NCBI GenBank assembly: GCA_910575505.1
Contig: CAJTFK010000016.1
Location: 1 to 64,000, forward strand
Reading direction: 5' to 3'
Length of the DNA stretch: 64,000 nucleotides
From: Oscillospiraceae bacterium
Lineage (GTDB): Bacteria; Bacillota; Clostridia; Oscillospirales; Oscillospiraceae
The position numbers were made by a program, and so were the translations under genes. This document shows positions 16,000 to 25,440 of this stretch, one piece after another. Position 1 is the first letter of the stretch; each line of letters opens with the position of its first letter. The notes beneath the pieces were generated by a model that had not been told where the DNA came from, ran no database searches, and saw nothing but the letters and a program-made list of their open reading frames with translations.

Positions 16000-16848
16000 A
16001 TGACAATCAATGTTGTGCAGGCCGCCATCCTGGGACTCTGCGCGTGTCTCTCCTCCATGCCGGGCTTAGGCGGCACCACCTTCGGAAACTACACGTTAGG
16101 CCGTCCTCTGATCGGCGGCCTGGTCTGCGGCCTGGTGCTGGGGAACGTCCCCATGGGCATCATGCTGGGCGCGGCGGTACAGATTGTGTACATCGCCCTG
16201 GTCACCCCCGGCGGCACTGTGTCCGCAGACGTTCGTTCCATTTCTTACATCGGCATCCCTCTGGCCATGCTGTATGTCTCCTCCGTGGGGCTGGACCCCG
16301 CCACCGCCGAGGCCCAGGGCTTCGCGGTCTCCATGGCAGCCACCGTCGGCACCGTGGGCACAGTCCTCTTCTACGGCACCGCCACCATCAACCTCATTTG
16401 GCAGCACATGGGCCTGGAGTGGGTCAAGAAGGGCCAGCTGAAGAAGCTGTATCTGGTGGACATGGTCCTGCCCTGGATCTCCCACATCCTCTGCTCCTTC
16501 ATCCCCACCTTCATCATGTGCTACTTCGGCTCCAACATGGTCCAGCTCATCAAGGATTATCTGCCTATGGACGGCCTTGCCATGAAGACCCTGTTCACCG
16601 TAGGTTCCCTGCTTCCCGCCGTGGGCGTGGCGATCCTCCTCAAGCAGGTGGTGTCCAAGCCGGTGGACTTCCTGACCTTCTTCTTCGGTTTCACCCTCTG
16701 CGCCTGCATGCACCTGAACCTGATCGGCTGCGCCATTGTCGGCGGCTTCTTTGCCATCATCAATTACAACATCCGGTGCCTGGCCCTGCGTCCCGCCGCC
16801 GCGGCGGCCGCGATTGGTGCGGGAGACGACGATGAGGAGGATATCTGA
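16000..16848 (+). CDS. PTS EIIC component, mannose class (membrane channel)
   Basis: This 282-residue membrane protein forms, with EIID, the sugar channel. The start ATG 16000 lies after AAGAAAGGA. Hydrophobic helices and the glycine-rich family blocks are clear: GRPLIGGLVCGLVLGNVPMG, GAAVQIVYIALVTPGG and DVRSISYIGIPLAM. The C-terminal tail AAAAAAIGAGDDDEEDI is acidic and soluble. EIID follows two bases after its stop. Confidence 0.93.
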   Translation: MTINVVQAAILGLCACLSSMPGLGGTTFGNYTLGRPLIGGLVCGLVLGNVPMGIMLGAAVQIVYIALVTPGGTVSADVRSISYIGIPLAMLYVSSVGLDPATAEAQGFAVSMAATVGTVGTVLFYGTATINLIWQHMGLEWVKKGQLKKLYLVDMVLPWISHILCSFIPTFIMCYFGSNMVQLIKDYLPMDGLAMKTLFTVGSLLPAVGVAILLKQVVSKPVDFLTFFFGFTLCACMHLNLIGCAIVGGFFAIINYNIRCLALRPAAAAAAIGAGDDDEEDI

Positions 16849-16850
16849 CC

Positions 16851-17678
16851 ATGAAAAAGCTCTCGAAAAAGGCGCTGAACAAATCGTTCCGCAACTGGTT
16901 CTACGGCCATCTGACCTGCTTCTCCCAGGAGCACATGCAGACCTTCGGCTATATGTGCGCCATGCTCCCCATCATCCAGGAGCTCTATGACACCAATGAG
17001 GAACAGACCGAGAAGACCCTGACCTACTCCACCTTCTTCAATACCGAGCCCCAGGTGGGCTCCATCGTGGTAGGCATCACCGCTGGTATGGAGGAAGCCC
17101 GGGCTAACGGTGAGCCTGTGGACGACGAGACCATAAACGGCATCCGGGCGGGCCTTATGGGCCCCCTGGCGGGCATCGGCGATTCCCTGGTGGTCGGCAC
17201 CCTGCTCCCCATCCTGCTGGGCATTGCCCTGGGCCTCTCCGGCGGTGGCTCCCCCCTGGGCGCGATTTTCTACATCCTGGTATGGAACATCGGCATGTTC
17301 CTCATCATGCGCTTCATGTACTTCAAGGGTTATGAGCTGGGCGGCAAGGCCGTGGAGGTTCTGGTAGGAGAAAAAGCCAACGCGATCCGGGATTCCATCA
17401 TCATGCTGGGAACCATGGTCATCGGCGGTGTGACGGCAAGCTGGATCAACATCACGACCTCCTTCCAAATGCTGGGCAGCGACGGAAGCGTCATCGTGGA
17501 CCTCCAAAAGACCCTGAACGACGTGTATCCCTCCATTCTCAGCGCAGTCTTCGTGCTGATCTGCTGGTATCTTCTCAGCAAGAGACGGCTGAGTCCCGTG
17601 GTGGTCATGCTGATTCTGGTAGCGGTTGCCTTCGTGGGTGTCCTCCTGGGCTTCTTCAACCCCGGCCTGAGCTACTGA
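16851..17678 (+). CDS. PTS EIID component, mannose class
   Basis: This 275-residue protein is the partner of EIIC. It begins KKLSKKALNKSFRNWFYGHL, then CFSQEHMQTFGYMCAMLPII, the typical EIID cytoplasmic start. It includes FFNTEPQVGSIVVGITAGME and GLMGPLAGIGDSL, which are conserved. The C-terminal third is membranous and ends LLGFFNPGLSY, close to the family ending. It starts two bases after EIIC, so the two are made together. Confidence 0.94.
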   Translation: MKKLSKKALNKSFRNWFYGHLTCFSQEHMQTFGYMCAMLPIIQELYDTNEEQTEKTLTYSTFFNTEPQVGSIVVGITAGMEEARANGEPVDDETINGIRAGLMGPLAGIGDSLVVGTLLPILLGIALGLSGGGSPLGAIFYILVWNIGMFLIMRFMYFKGYELGGKAVEVLVGEKANAIRDSIIMLGTMVIGGVTASWINITTSFQMLGSDGSVIVDLQKTLNDVYPSILSAVFVLICWYLLSKRRLSPVVVMLILVAVAFVGVLLGFFNPGLSY

Positions 17679-17794
17679 TTTGCAATATTCTCTCTCATTT
17701 CTTTCTCCATACCGCCGCCTTCCGGCCATAGGTCAAGTCCTATGGCCGGGGGGGAACCGGCGGAACGACACCTGATTTTAAGGAGGGCGCGGCC

Positions 17795-18061
17795 ATGCTG
17801 AATAGAGAACAGGCGCTGGACGAGGCGCGGAAGCAGAAAGAAGCACTTGCAAAAATCGGCGGCTGGAGGCGGTTTTTGTTCCTGCTGGCGGCGTCCCTGG
17901 CAGCACTGGCGGTGTTCGGGTTCCGGATGGAGGGATGGTTCCTTCCGGGCGTTGTCTCGGCAATCGCCGGGACGGTGAGCCTGGGCCTGACCTTCCTGAC
18001 GGACCTGAGCATCCGCAACGGACGCCGCAACGTGGAGCGGATTTTGGAATCCCTGCGGTGA
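17795..18061 (+). CDS. Small two-helix membrane protein of the PTS operon
   Basis: This 88-residue protein starts at ATG 17795 behind AAGGAGG. A charged amphipathic N-terminus (MLNREQALDEARKQKEALAK) precedes two hydrophobic segments (FLFLLAASLAALAVFGF and FLPGVVSAIAGTVSLGL) and a basic end. I do not recognise a family. It lies between EIID and HPr in the same direction with no terminator between, so it may adjust the PTS complex, but that is only positional. Confidence 0.72.
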   Translation: MLNREQALDEARKQKEALAKIGGWRRFLFLLAASLAALAVFGFRMEGWFLPGVVSAIAGTVSLGLTFLTDLSIRNGRRNVERILESLR

Positions 18062-18083
18062 TATGCAAAAGGAGCGTTTGATT

Positions 18084-18344
18084 TTGAAAGAGTTTACTTA
18101 TACCATTGAGGACGAGCTGGGCATCCACGCCCGCCCCGCCGGACTTTTGAGCAAGCTGGCGAAGTCCTTCCCGGATACCCTGGTCACGGTGACCAAGGGA
18201 GATAAAACCGTCAAAGCCTCCCAGCTGATGAAGCTGATGAACATGGGCATCAAGCGGGGCGATGAAGTCACCGTTGCCGCCGAGGGCGCGGAGGAGGACA
18301 TGGCCATTGCCGCCCTTCGGACGTTCTTTGAGGAAAATCTGTAA
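18084..18344 (+). CDS. HPr-family phosphocarrier dedicated to the mannose PTS
   Basis: HPr carries phosphate from Enzyme I to EIIA. Start choice matters: TTG 18084, ten bases after AAGGAG, gives MKEFTYTIEDELGIHARPAG with the phosphorylated His exactly at position 15, as in other HPr proteins; ATG 18063 would add seven residues and put the ribosome site inside the gene. The regulatory Ser46 region reads KTVKASQLMKLMNMG against the usual KTVNLKSIMGVMSLG, so the aligned Ser46 is Gln47 here, with a Ser one place earlier. Regulation by HPr kinase may therefore be altered. Its place in the operon suggests a specialised HPr. Confidence 0.9.
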   Translation: MKEFTYTIEDELGIHARPAGLLSKLAKSFPDTLVTVTKGDKTVKASQLMKLMNMGIKRGDEVTVAAEGAEEDMAIAALRTFFEENL

Positions 18345-18356
18345 CGGATAGTCCGG

Positions 18357-18400
18357 GGCGGGCGTCTGCCGGAAAACGGCAGACGCCCGCCATCATTTTT
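18357..18400 (+). terminator. Strong terminator after HPr
   Basis: GGCGGGCGTCTGCCG (18357-18371) pairs perfectly with CGGCAGACGCCCGCC (18377-18391) around GAAAA, followed by ATCATTTTT. Confidence 0.88.
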
Positions 18401-18481
18401 ATGCCTGACCGTACGGCCCCTTTGGGCGGGAGTTCGCAAGAGCATACTACTCTATACTGCAACGACTGGAGGAATCACACG

Positions 18482-19318
18482 ATGTGCCGAACCTATTCCA
18501 TTGTTTTTTTGGACATTGACGGAACACTGGCAGACTCGAAGCATGAGGTATCCAAAAATACCAGGCAGCTACTGAACCGACTGGAGAAACGAGGAATTCC
18601 TGTGATTCTCTGCTCTGCCAGAAATCCTGCCGGCATTGAAGTGGTTGAGAAGCAGGTGGGGCTTCACAGTCCCATTGTCTGCTACGGCGGAAGCCTGGTT
18701 CTCTCTGCGGACCGCGCGATTTTGGAGGACAAGGGTTTTTCGCCGGAGTCGGCTCTCCGCTTCAAGCAATATGCCGGCGAACAGTTCCCGGAAGTGGTGG
18801 TCAGCACGTATCTCTATGATATATGGGTGGTAGATGATGCGGATGACCCTTGGGTACAGAGAGATGCGGGAATCCTTCATTGTGAACCGGTTACCGGGAA
18901 CCTGGCATCCGCCGTCCAGTCCGTGGCACATGTGCATAAGCTGCTGTGCGTAGGCCCTCCCGCACAGGTGGCCAGGCTGCAAAGCGCTGCGACGCCCCTG
19001 TTTCCGGAGTTGCAGCTTCTTCGTTCCGGGGCGGAATATATGGAGGTGCTGAAAGACGGCGTATCCAAACGCACCGCTGTTGAAACGCTGCAGGCACACT
19101 ACCATTTGCGGCGGGAAGAGATCGTTGCCTGTGGGGATCACTATGTAGACCTGGAAATGCTGCAATACGCAGGTCTTGGGATCGCAATGGACAACGCACC
19201 GGAAGAAGTCAAGGCGGCGGCGGACCGGGTGACGGCCTCCAACGACGAGGAGGGAGTCTATATCGCACTGAAGAATCTGCGGTTCTCCCTGCCGCCGAAA
19301 AAAGATGGCGCGCAATAG
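18482..19318 (+). CDS. Cof-type HAD-family sugar phosphatase
   Basis: This 278-residue protein uses ATG 18482 (MCRTYSIVFLDIDGT), about 10 bases after GGAGG. The nucleophile Asp11 and acid Asp13 are in DIDGT. Motif II is ILCSAR, the cap domain lies around residues 85-190, and motif III/IV is near VACGDHYVDLEML, where the usual GDxxND has Val in place of Asn. Cof-type HAD proteins dephosphorylate sugar phosphates or flavin nucleotides. The gene follows the PTS terminator and may handle the imported sugar phosphate. Confidence 0.88.
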   Translation: MCRTYSIVFLDIDGTLADSKHEVSKNTRQLLNRLEKRGIPVILCSARNPAGIEVVEKQVGLHSPIVCYGGSLVLSADRAILEDKGFSPESALRFKQYAGEQFPEVVVSTYLYDIWVVDDADDPWVQRDAGILHCEPVTGNLASAVQSVAHVHKLLCVGPPAQVARLQSAATPLFPELQLLRSGAEYMEVLKDGVSKRTAVETLQAHYHLRREEIVACGDHYVDLEMLQYAGLGIAMDNAPEEVKAAADRVTASNDEEGVYIALKNLRFSLPPKKDGAQ

Positions 19319-19369
19319 CGCAGGCGCGCTATACTGTAGGCGGATTTTGAAAATGGTAGGAACGGCGAA

Positions 19370-19681
19370 ATGAAACGCTTTGAGATCAACGGAGCCATCC
19401 GGCGCATGGAGCGCATGGCGGCGGAGCACGGCTTCCGCCTGCCGCCCATCTACGGCCGGACGCTGGAGGACCGGGCAGGCAGGAACCGCAAACACGACGG
19501 GATTCGCGACAACCTGCCGGGCTGGAATGTCAGCGACTATGGAACAGGGGACTCCTTGAAAACGGGCTTTACGCTGACCATGCTGCGCAACGGCAACGTG
19601 AAAGTGCCGGACCGGAATCTCCCGCATGACGCATTCCCGGAGGGAAAAGTCTATCAGATCCCGGATTGTGTGGGGGTATAG
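19370..19681 (+). pseudogene. D-lyxose/D-mannose isomerase, N-terminal stub
   Basis: From ATG 19370 the first ~78 residues (FEINGAIRRMERMAAEHGF, IRDNLPGWNVSDYGTGD, KTGFTLTMLRNGN) match the N-terminus of D-lyxose ketol-isomerases (about 225 residues). Similarity ends at about base 19605, before the metal-binding HFH region, and the frame stops at 19681. The missing part is not found nearby; instead a reverse-strand fragment begins. The stub indicates that the original locus joined mannose/lyxose uptake to isomerisation and was cut by arrival of the mobile element to the right. Confidence 0.75.
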
Positions 19682-19689
19682 GATCTCCC

Positions 19690-20206
19690 CGCAGCCGCCG
19701 TTCCTGAGTGTGCCAAAGCTAATAGGAGACGGTTCAAAACGGAAGAGCGGAGTGCCGCGGGGCTGGTCAAAGAAGTAAGACGCTTTTGTATTATGCCGGA
19801 CCTCTCTTCCAACCTGGTCAATATCTAAAATACGCTCCAAAAATATATGCGCCTGTTTCCGGTACGCCTTGAGTTGTGCCGGGAGCAGGCATAGTTCTTC
19901 TGCCTTCCGAGGCTCCGGACTTTTTGTGGCCCTGCGCTCAAAGCACCGCAGATACAAAAGCTGAAAGTAAATGTGCCTCGCACCCGGTTCTCCTAACGTC
20001 TGCATCATACGGTCGCTGCATGCGGCGTCTCCTGTGAAGAAAAACTGCGCCAAGTCCGAAGCTGCCTGCCGGACCAGTGGTTCCCAAACCGTCGGGGCCA
20101 GTTCAAGAAAGCTCAGAAGGCCTTCCGGAAAGGGAAGGGCGTTCTCCGTGCTGGCTGCTCCTTGAAACCCGAAGGGATCATACTCGAAAAATTCTCCGTC
20201 ATCCTG
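19690..20206 (-). pseudogene. Unrecognised coding fragment on the reverse strand
   Basis: Reading leftward from 20206, one frame stays open with protein-like content (DDGEFFEYDPFGFQGAAST, then FLELAPTVWEPLVRQAASDL, then ARHIYFQLLYLRCFERRATK, then AHIFLERILDIDQVGREV). No start codon with a ribosome site is visible, and similarity to a coding pattern ends near the isomerase stub. It resembles N-terminal regions of uncharacterised proteins carried by Clostridia integrative elements, but I cannot name a family. Treated as a remnant. Confidence 0.4.
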
Positions 20207-20398
20207 AAAGAAAGAACATTTTGAAAGTCCACATAATAGTCAGCCCCTTCTTCCGATAATGCCAAAAACAAAATTGAAACGTATCTTAACGGCGGGTGAT
20301 AGGTGTGTTACGATAACGGCACAAGGTCCAATTTCTATATTGGCATCATACTGCCACAAGTATGTATCTTTTGCCAACACCAGAAGGGAGTGATCTTC

Positions 20399-21433
20399 AT
20401 GACAAATCTGAAAACGATTGACGGTGAGACTTTGGCGAGGGAGCCGCTCCAGCCGCTGAATTTCGTGGTGGACACGCCGGTTTCCCAGGGACTGCATATC
20501 CTGGCGGGGGCTCCGAAGGTCGGAAAATCCTGGCTGCACTGTAGCTGGCGGTGACCGTTGCCAAGGGGGTGAACTGGTCTGGGGAATACCGGTGGAACAG
20601 GGGACGACCTTGTGCCTCTGTCCGGAGGACTCTAAGATCCGCATCCGGAACCGGCTGTTTGATGTGACGGAGGATGCACCGCCTAACGTCCACTTCTGCA
20701 TCAAGAGCCGCATCCTGGGGAATGGCCTGACTGAGCAGTTTCTTGGTGAGCATCCGGACACGACACTCGTCATCATCGACACCGTGTAAATGATCCGGGC
20801 ACGAATTACGACAACACCTATGCTAATAATTACCGCACCTGTCGTCCTGAAGCGGTTGGCGGATGCTTATGGTATCGCTGTTCGATCCGCCATCTGCGGA
20901 AGGAAAAAGCCGCTGATGTATTCGATCGCATCTCCGGTACCACGGCCATCAGCGGCGCGGTGGATTCCAGCTTTACGCTGGTAGAGGAGCGGCGAGGCGG
21001 CGGCAGAGCAAAGCTCAACCGTATAGGGCGGGATATCGAATATCGCGAGTTGGAACTGCGGCGCAACGCTGACAACGTGTGGGAGGTGACGACGGACAGC
21101 TATCAGCAGCCGGAGCTGGTGGATGGGAGGGTCGTTTTTCTCCTCTGTGCATTGATGGATTCCCGCAGGGAATTTATCGGCACTCCCACTGAGCTGGCAA
21201 ACAAGATCGACCCTGACGGCAGCGAGGGGATTACGCCCCAAAAAGTGGGCAGACAAATCCAGCAAAGTATTGATGCACTATGGAAAGCAGGTATCACTGC
21301 CTCAATACGCCGGAGCAACGGAAAGCGGCTCATAGAGCTGCGCCGTGCCGATAGTGCCGGTTTTGCCGGGGCCGGAGAAATCGACCCTATCGCCCCTGTG
21401 GGTAACGGAGAAGCCCGCTGTGCGGCGCAGTGA
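20399..21433 (+). pseudogene. AAA_25/RepA-helicase-like ATPase of a mobilizable element, multiply disrupted
   Basis: ATG 20399 opens MTNLKTIDGETLAREPLQPL and reaches Walker A LAGAPKVGKSWL, then a frame change leads to a stop at 20552-20554. The protein continues in another frame with EQGTTLCLCPEDSKIRIRNR, NVHFCIKSRILG and TTLVIIDTV (Walker B), then TAA at 20787-20789 where homologues have Gln. After a degraded stretch the third part reads ISGTTAISGAVDSSFTLVEE, RDIEYRELELRRN and EGITPQKVGRQIQQ to 21433. Such ATPases support replication of mobilizable elements. At least three lesions make it inactive. Confidence 0.75.
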
Positions 21434-21608
21434 GGGATACGTGTGCGCTTTCTCCGTGGCTCGGGAGTGTGTGTACGCCGGGAACACAGGAGGCTGCGCT
21501 GAGGCGGGAAATCCACCCGCGGGCGGGGCAAGCATCGCGCCCGGCTATACGCTGGGCGCATTCGCCGGAGCAAAGCCCCGGCACCCCCTGCCCCTGAAGG
21601 GGAGAGAA

Positions 21609-21938
21609 TTGAGAGGAGGTGCGGATATACAGAGCAAGAAAACAGCCATCGTCACAGTCCGGATGATGCCAGATGTCAGGCAGCGGCTCCAGGAACGTGC
21701 AAGGGATGCGCATATGAGCCTTACCATCTACCTGATTATTTGTGGGTTGGATCAGGAGATCGTTCGAGTGGACGGCCCCGACGCGGTTCTCTCTGAGTTG
21801 AAGGCTCAGGGCCGCAGCCTCAACCAGCTCACCATGCTGGCAAATATGGGGCGGCTCACAGTCCTGAGAAGCAATGAACTGATTGACAGCTACGCCGCCC
21901 TCTGCGAACAGGTCAGCCGTCTGACGGAGGTGAGCTAA
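21609..21938 (+). CDS. MobC-like relaxosome accessory protein
   Basis: A 109-residue product from TTG 21609 (just after GGGGAGA) is the best start I can find; homologues usually begin close to VTVRMMPDVRQRLQERARDA. That segment plus HMSLTIYLII is a ribbon-helix-helix-like DNA-binding start. The C-terminal half (KAQGRSLNQLTMLANMGRLT) is the MobC block seen before relaxase genes. MobC helps open oriT and guides the relaxase. Its stop overlaps the relaxase start (TAATG), so the two are coupled. Confidence 0.72.
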   Translation: MRGGADIQSKKTAIVTVRMMPDVRQRLQERARDAHMSLTIYLIICGLDQEIVRVDGPDAVLSELKAQGRSLNQLTMLANMGRLTVLRSNELIDSYAALCEQVSRLTEVS

Positions 21939-22936
21939 TGGCGACGTTCACGGCAATTAAAAACAAGAAGCAGACGGCGGGCGTGCCGGGCGGCGTTCTG
22001 AAATGCGTCCGGCAGGAAAAGAAAACCTGTGCCGGTGGACTCCGGTTCATTGCCAGCCACACCTGTGTTCCGCAGTCCGCCTACTTTGAGATGATGACGG
22101 CCAAGCAGCGATTCAAAAAAACTGACGACAGGCAGTTCTACCGCTTCATACAGTCCTTCGATGAGACGGATGACCTCATGCCACAGGAGGCCAACGCCAT
22201 CGGGCCGGAATTGGCTCAGCGTGAGTTCCCGGGCTTCGAGGCAATGGTGGCGGCGCACCTGGACACCACCCATATCCGCAAACATCTGGTGGTAAACAGT
22301 GTGAGCTGTGAGACAGGCCGGAAACTGCATCAGAGTGCGGACGGTTTACTCAAACACCGTCAGGCCAATGATGAAATCTGTGCTGCCCATGACCTGAGTA
22401 TTTTGGAGCAGCCGGAGAAACGCTCGAAGAAAAAGCGGATGAAGCCCGGCGAGTACCAGGCTGGTCTCCGGGAGGACAGCTGGAAGGTGGATTTAATCCA
22501 CGCCATCAATGAGGTGCTGGAGTACGCGGACAGTCGTGAATCCTTCATCGCCAATATGGAACAGGAGGACCACAAGGTTATCTGGACAGACACCCGAAAG
22601 CGCATCATCTTCGTCTGTCCAAACGGACGGAAGTGCCGGGACAGGAGTCTCCATGATGAGACATTTCTCAAAGAGAACCTGGAAGCACTGTTTATTTACC
22701 GGCAGGCCATGGGCTCCCTTCCCGGTAGCGTGGAGCCTGATGAGGGCTGGATGGGCGAGTTGACGGAGGGTCTCATTCAGCTGGGCAGGATGATTGAACG
22801 GCTTGATGATTTACCGCCGCTCCCTGCGCCGCCTACCTGGACAGACAGCAAACAACGGTGCCGGGAGGCGTCAAAGAAATTGGCGATGGGCCAGAAGCTG
22901 ACTTGCAACACACACAGTCAGGGCATGAGTATGTAG
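21938..22936 (+). CDS. MOBP-type relaxase, intact frame but altered catalytic motifs
   Basis: This 332-residue protein starts at ATG 21938. It keeps the family plan: TFTAIKNKKQTAGVPGGVL, QRFKKTDDRQFYRFIQSF, ANAIGPELAQREFPGFEAM, and the region HLDTTHIRKHLVVNSVS, where the usual H-x-D-x-x-(N/H)-x-H-x-H has Arg in place of the middle His. At position 23, where relatives usually have Tyr in LRYV, this protein has Cys (LKCVRQ). The rest (GEYQAGLREDSWKVDLIHAI, CPNGRKCRDRSLHDETFLKE) is normal. The frame is complete, yet the changed motif residues and the broken neighbours suggest an inactive protein on the way to decay. Confidence 0.8.
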   Translation: MATFTAIKNKKQTAGVPGGVLKCVRQEKKTCAGGLRFIASHTCVPQSAYFEMMTAKQRFKKTDDRQFYRFIQSFDETDDLMPQEANAIGPELAQREFPGFEAMVAAHLDTTHIRKHLVVNSVSCETGRKLHQSADGLLKHRQANDEICAAHDLSILEQPEKRSKKKRMKPGEYQAGLREDSWKVDLIHAINEVLEYADSRESFIANMEQEDHKVIWTDTRKRIIFVCPNGRKCRDRSLHDETFLKENLEALFIYRQAMGSLPGSVEPDEGWMGELTEGLIQLGRMIERLDDLPPLPAPPTWTDSKQRCREASKKLAMGQKLTCNTHSQGMSM

Positions 22937-22951
22937 GAAAGGAAATTCAAG

Positions 22952-24128
22952 ATGGCAAGCCTCAAGAAGCTGGACACACGAAAATTCAAGATGACCGTCA
23001 GCAATGGCTACCGTCCTGACGGTCGAAAAATCAGCAGGGCTAAGACCATCGCAGTTCCGCAAACCGTGGGCGGTCGAGGCGTCTTACGGTACGTTGCTCA
23101 CGAAGCGGAAGCGTTCGAAAAGCCGGTCAAGAGCGGCTGCTGTGAGGATGGAGAAATGACGTTTCAAGAGTACGTCGCTCGCTGGCTGGAGCGGCAGGCG
23201 AAGTACGCTCCCGGCACTCTTGGCTTCTACCGCCGGTCGCTGGAGACAGTCTGTCCGATGATCGGCGGCATCAAGCTCAACCGTCTGCGTCCCATCGCTC
23301 TTGAAAATCTACTGGTGGAGTTGAGAAAGCGAACCTATCATGACAAGCCGGTTCAAGAGGCAACTGTCCCAAAATACTTGACAGTTGTCTCGGCAGTACT
23401 GAGTGATGCAAAGCGCAAAGCTCATCGAAAAGAGTTCCGCCCGGATGATTGATCTGCCGGATACAGCCCGCCGGGTGCAGATGATTCCCACGAACGCCGA
23501 GGCTCGCCGTTTCCTGGACGTCCTCGCTAACGAAGAGGACCCCTACAAAACTTTTCACGCTCTGGCAATTTACACCGGATGCCGGCGAGGAGAGCTGTGC
23601 GCCCTGAAATGGGACGACCTCATCATGAACGGCGGCGAGTGTATCCTGACGGTCAGCCGCTCCCGCAGTTCGGTTCCAGGAAGGGGTGTGATGGAGGGAA
23701 CGGCCAAGAATGACCAAGCCTGGACAATCTATATCAGTGAGGAGATGACCATCGTACTTCGCAGCTACTGCTATGGTAAAATGTTTGAGGCGCAGGAGGG
23801 TGGTTTTGAAATGAGCGACTATATGTTCACGAACAAGCGCGGTGAACGGATGCACCCCGATACATTCTCTCGGCACCTCCGTCGGCTTTATGATGAGAAT
23901 AGATTCCCGAGAGAGTTTCATCTCCACACTCTCCGTCACTATTTCGTATCCACTATGCTCCACAACGGCGCGGACAAGCAGACAGTGGCGGAACTGGCCG
24001 GTCATGGCGATATCGGATTCCTGGAGCGGACCTACTGCCACCCACAGCTGCGGCTCAAGCGTGAAGCGGCAGAGCGGTACACACGGACGATGCTTGATTT
24101 CAGCGATAGAGATTTTGCGAGCGCCTGA
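22952..24128 (+). pseudogene. Tyrosine-type integrase 1, frameshifted in the middle
   Basis: The gene starts at ATG 22952. The N-terminal DNA-binding and core-binding parts (TVSNGYRPDGRKISRAKTIA, MTFQEYVARWLERQAKYAPG) run to a stop at 23450-23452. The catalytic domain continues in another frame from about 23403: IYTGCRRGELCALKWDDL (first Arg), FHLHTLRHYFVSTML (His-x-x-Arg), AGHGDIGFLERTYCH (final His and Tyr region). The switch lies in the short stretch 23415-23440, where homologues carry one continuous helix, so a simple base loss is likely. All catalytic residues are otherwise present. It is the integrase of the AAA-MobC-relaxase element upstream. Confidence 0.85.
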
Positions 24129-24252
24129 TTGGTGGTTTCGTAGAATCTTCTTCCTGTGCTCAAAAAACAGCAGCTATTCCACAAGGGTCAGGGTATGTTG
24201 TGCTTGCCAGAAGAAACCTCAGCCGGACTGAGGACAGGGGGGAAGATGCGAA

Positions 24253-25440
24253 ATGGCAAGTATGCGAAAGCGGGGCAGCAGTTATTTGCCGGTGGTCTCC
24301 ATAGGCTGCGACCACACCGGCAATGGCCGGGCCGCTCAGCAGAAAACGGTGAAGCCGCCGGAAGGTCTCGCGCCGAAGTAAAGAGAAAAGTGGTTGAATG
24401 AACAAGCAGTCCTCTTTGGGCGGGAGTGCAGGGACACGCCTCTGACGGTGGACAGGACCACCACGCTGGCGGAGTACGTTCAAATGTGGCTTCGGGATAT
24501 TGCTCCGGACAAGCTGGCGAAGTCCACGCTGGCCCGTGACAAGCAGGATATTGACCGCTTCCTGCCATACCTGGGCGGGTACAAACTGACGGATCTTCGT
24601 TTGGAGCACTTCCGCAAGCTCTGCGCTGAGTTGCGGAAGCAGACGAGTCAGAATACGGAATGCCGCTTTCCGAGTACACGGTTGAGGGAGTCCGCGCCTG
24701 TTTGTGTAAACTCCTCTCCGATGCGACGGGGAGCGGTTTTCTCAAACACAATCCGGCATGGCGGGCCTATAAATATTCCGGCAAGAAAAAAGAGAAGCTC
24801 GTTGCGGATGAGGAAACGGTGCAGAAGATCATCACGGCTCCGGAAAATGAGAGCCTCAAATACGAGACGTATTTTAAACTCATCATTGCGGCTGGAATAC
24901 GGCGGGGAGAGTGCTGTGGCTTGAAGCGGTCCGATATCGACTGCGCACGAAAGAGCGTCCGCATCCAAAGAAACGTCGTAAAAATTACAGGGGAGGATAT
25001 CATCGTCAAGAACGCCAAGACTGCGGCAGGGGGCCGCTACGTGTACTTCTCTCCTGAAGTGGAAAGGCTCCTCAAAGAGTATTACCGTGAATGCGTCTGA
25101 CAAGCGGATGCTTATGAGAATAGAAAGCTGACCGTGGATGATTCCACATTCCGCAAGCATGACAGCCAGGACCCCATGACGCCCGGCACCTTCACCTGGC
25201 GGTTCAAGCTGATTCTGAAGAAGAACGGCCCCCCGGAAAGGCTGAACGTGCATTCGCTCCGCCACAGCAACGCCAGTCTGCTGATCGCAAACGGTGCCGG
25301 TGTGGCGGCGGTGGCGGTGCTGCCGGGTCATTCCCAGCCTTCCGCGGCGCTGGATATCTATACACACCTTCGACAAAAACAAAAAAAGCCGCCAGCGAAG
25401 CTCTCCGGCGGGGCCTGGATATCTGACGAGGGTGAGAACT
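24253..25440 (+). pseudogene. Tyrosine-type integrase 2, broken by two stops and a frameshift
   Basis: ATG 24253 follows GGGGGGAAG. The N-terminus MASMRKRGSSYLPVVSIGCD is typical of Tn916-like integrases. A TAA interrupts the frame near 24378, and the core-binding part (TLAEYVQMWLRDIAPDKLAK) continues to a frameshift near 24655. The catalytic domain (IAAGIRRGECCGLKRSDIDC, GGRYVYFSPEVERLLKEYY) then meets TGA at 25098-25100 and resumes with FTWRFKLILKKNG and VHSLRHSNASLLI, ending in a changed LPGHSQPSAALDIYTH motif. A 24-base stretch inside it recurs at 3416-3439. Two different dead integrases side by side show repeated element insertion at this spot. Confidence 0.83.

Noticed and set aside
16044-16835. 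Out-of-frame open stretch inside EIIC, rich in His, Arg and Pro
   Set aside because: It is a shadow of the EIIC gene in another frame with no family features.
18569-20053. A 494-codon open frame on the minus strand over the HAD gene and isomerase stub
   Set aside because: Only its first ~120 codons look protein-like (reported as a fragment). The rest is antisense to a well-supported HAD gene.
23403-23452. Programmed frameshift in integrase 1
   Set aside because: No slippery heptamer of the usual type precedes the switch, and the neighbouring element genes are also broken, so a mutation is simpler.
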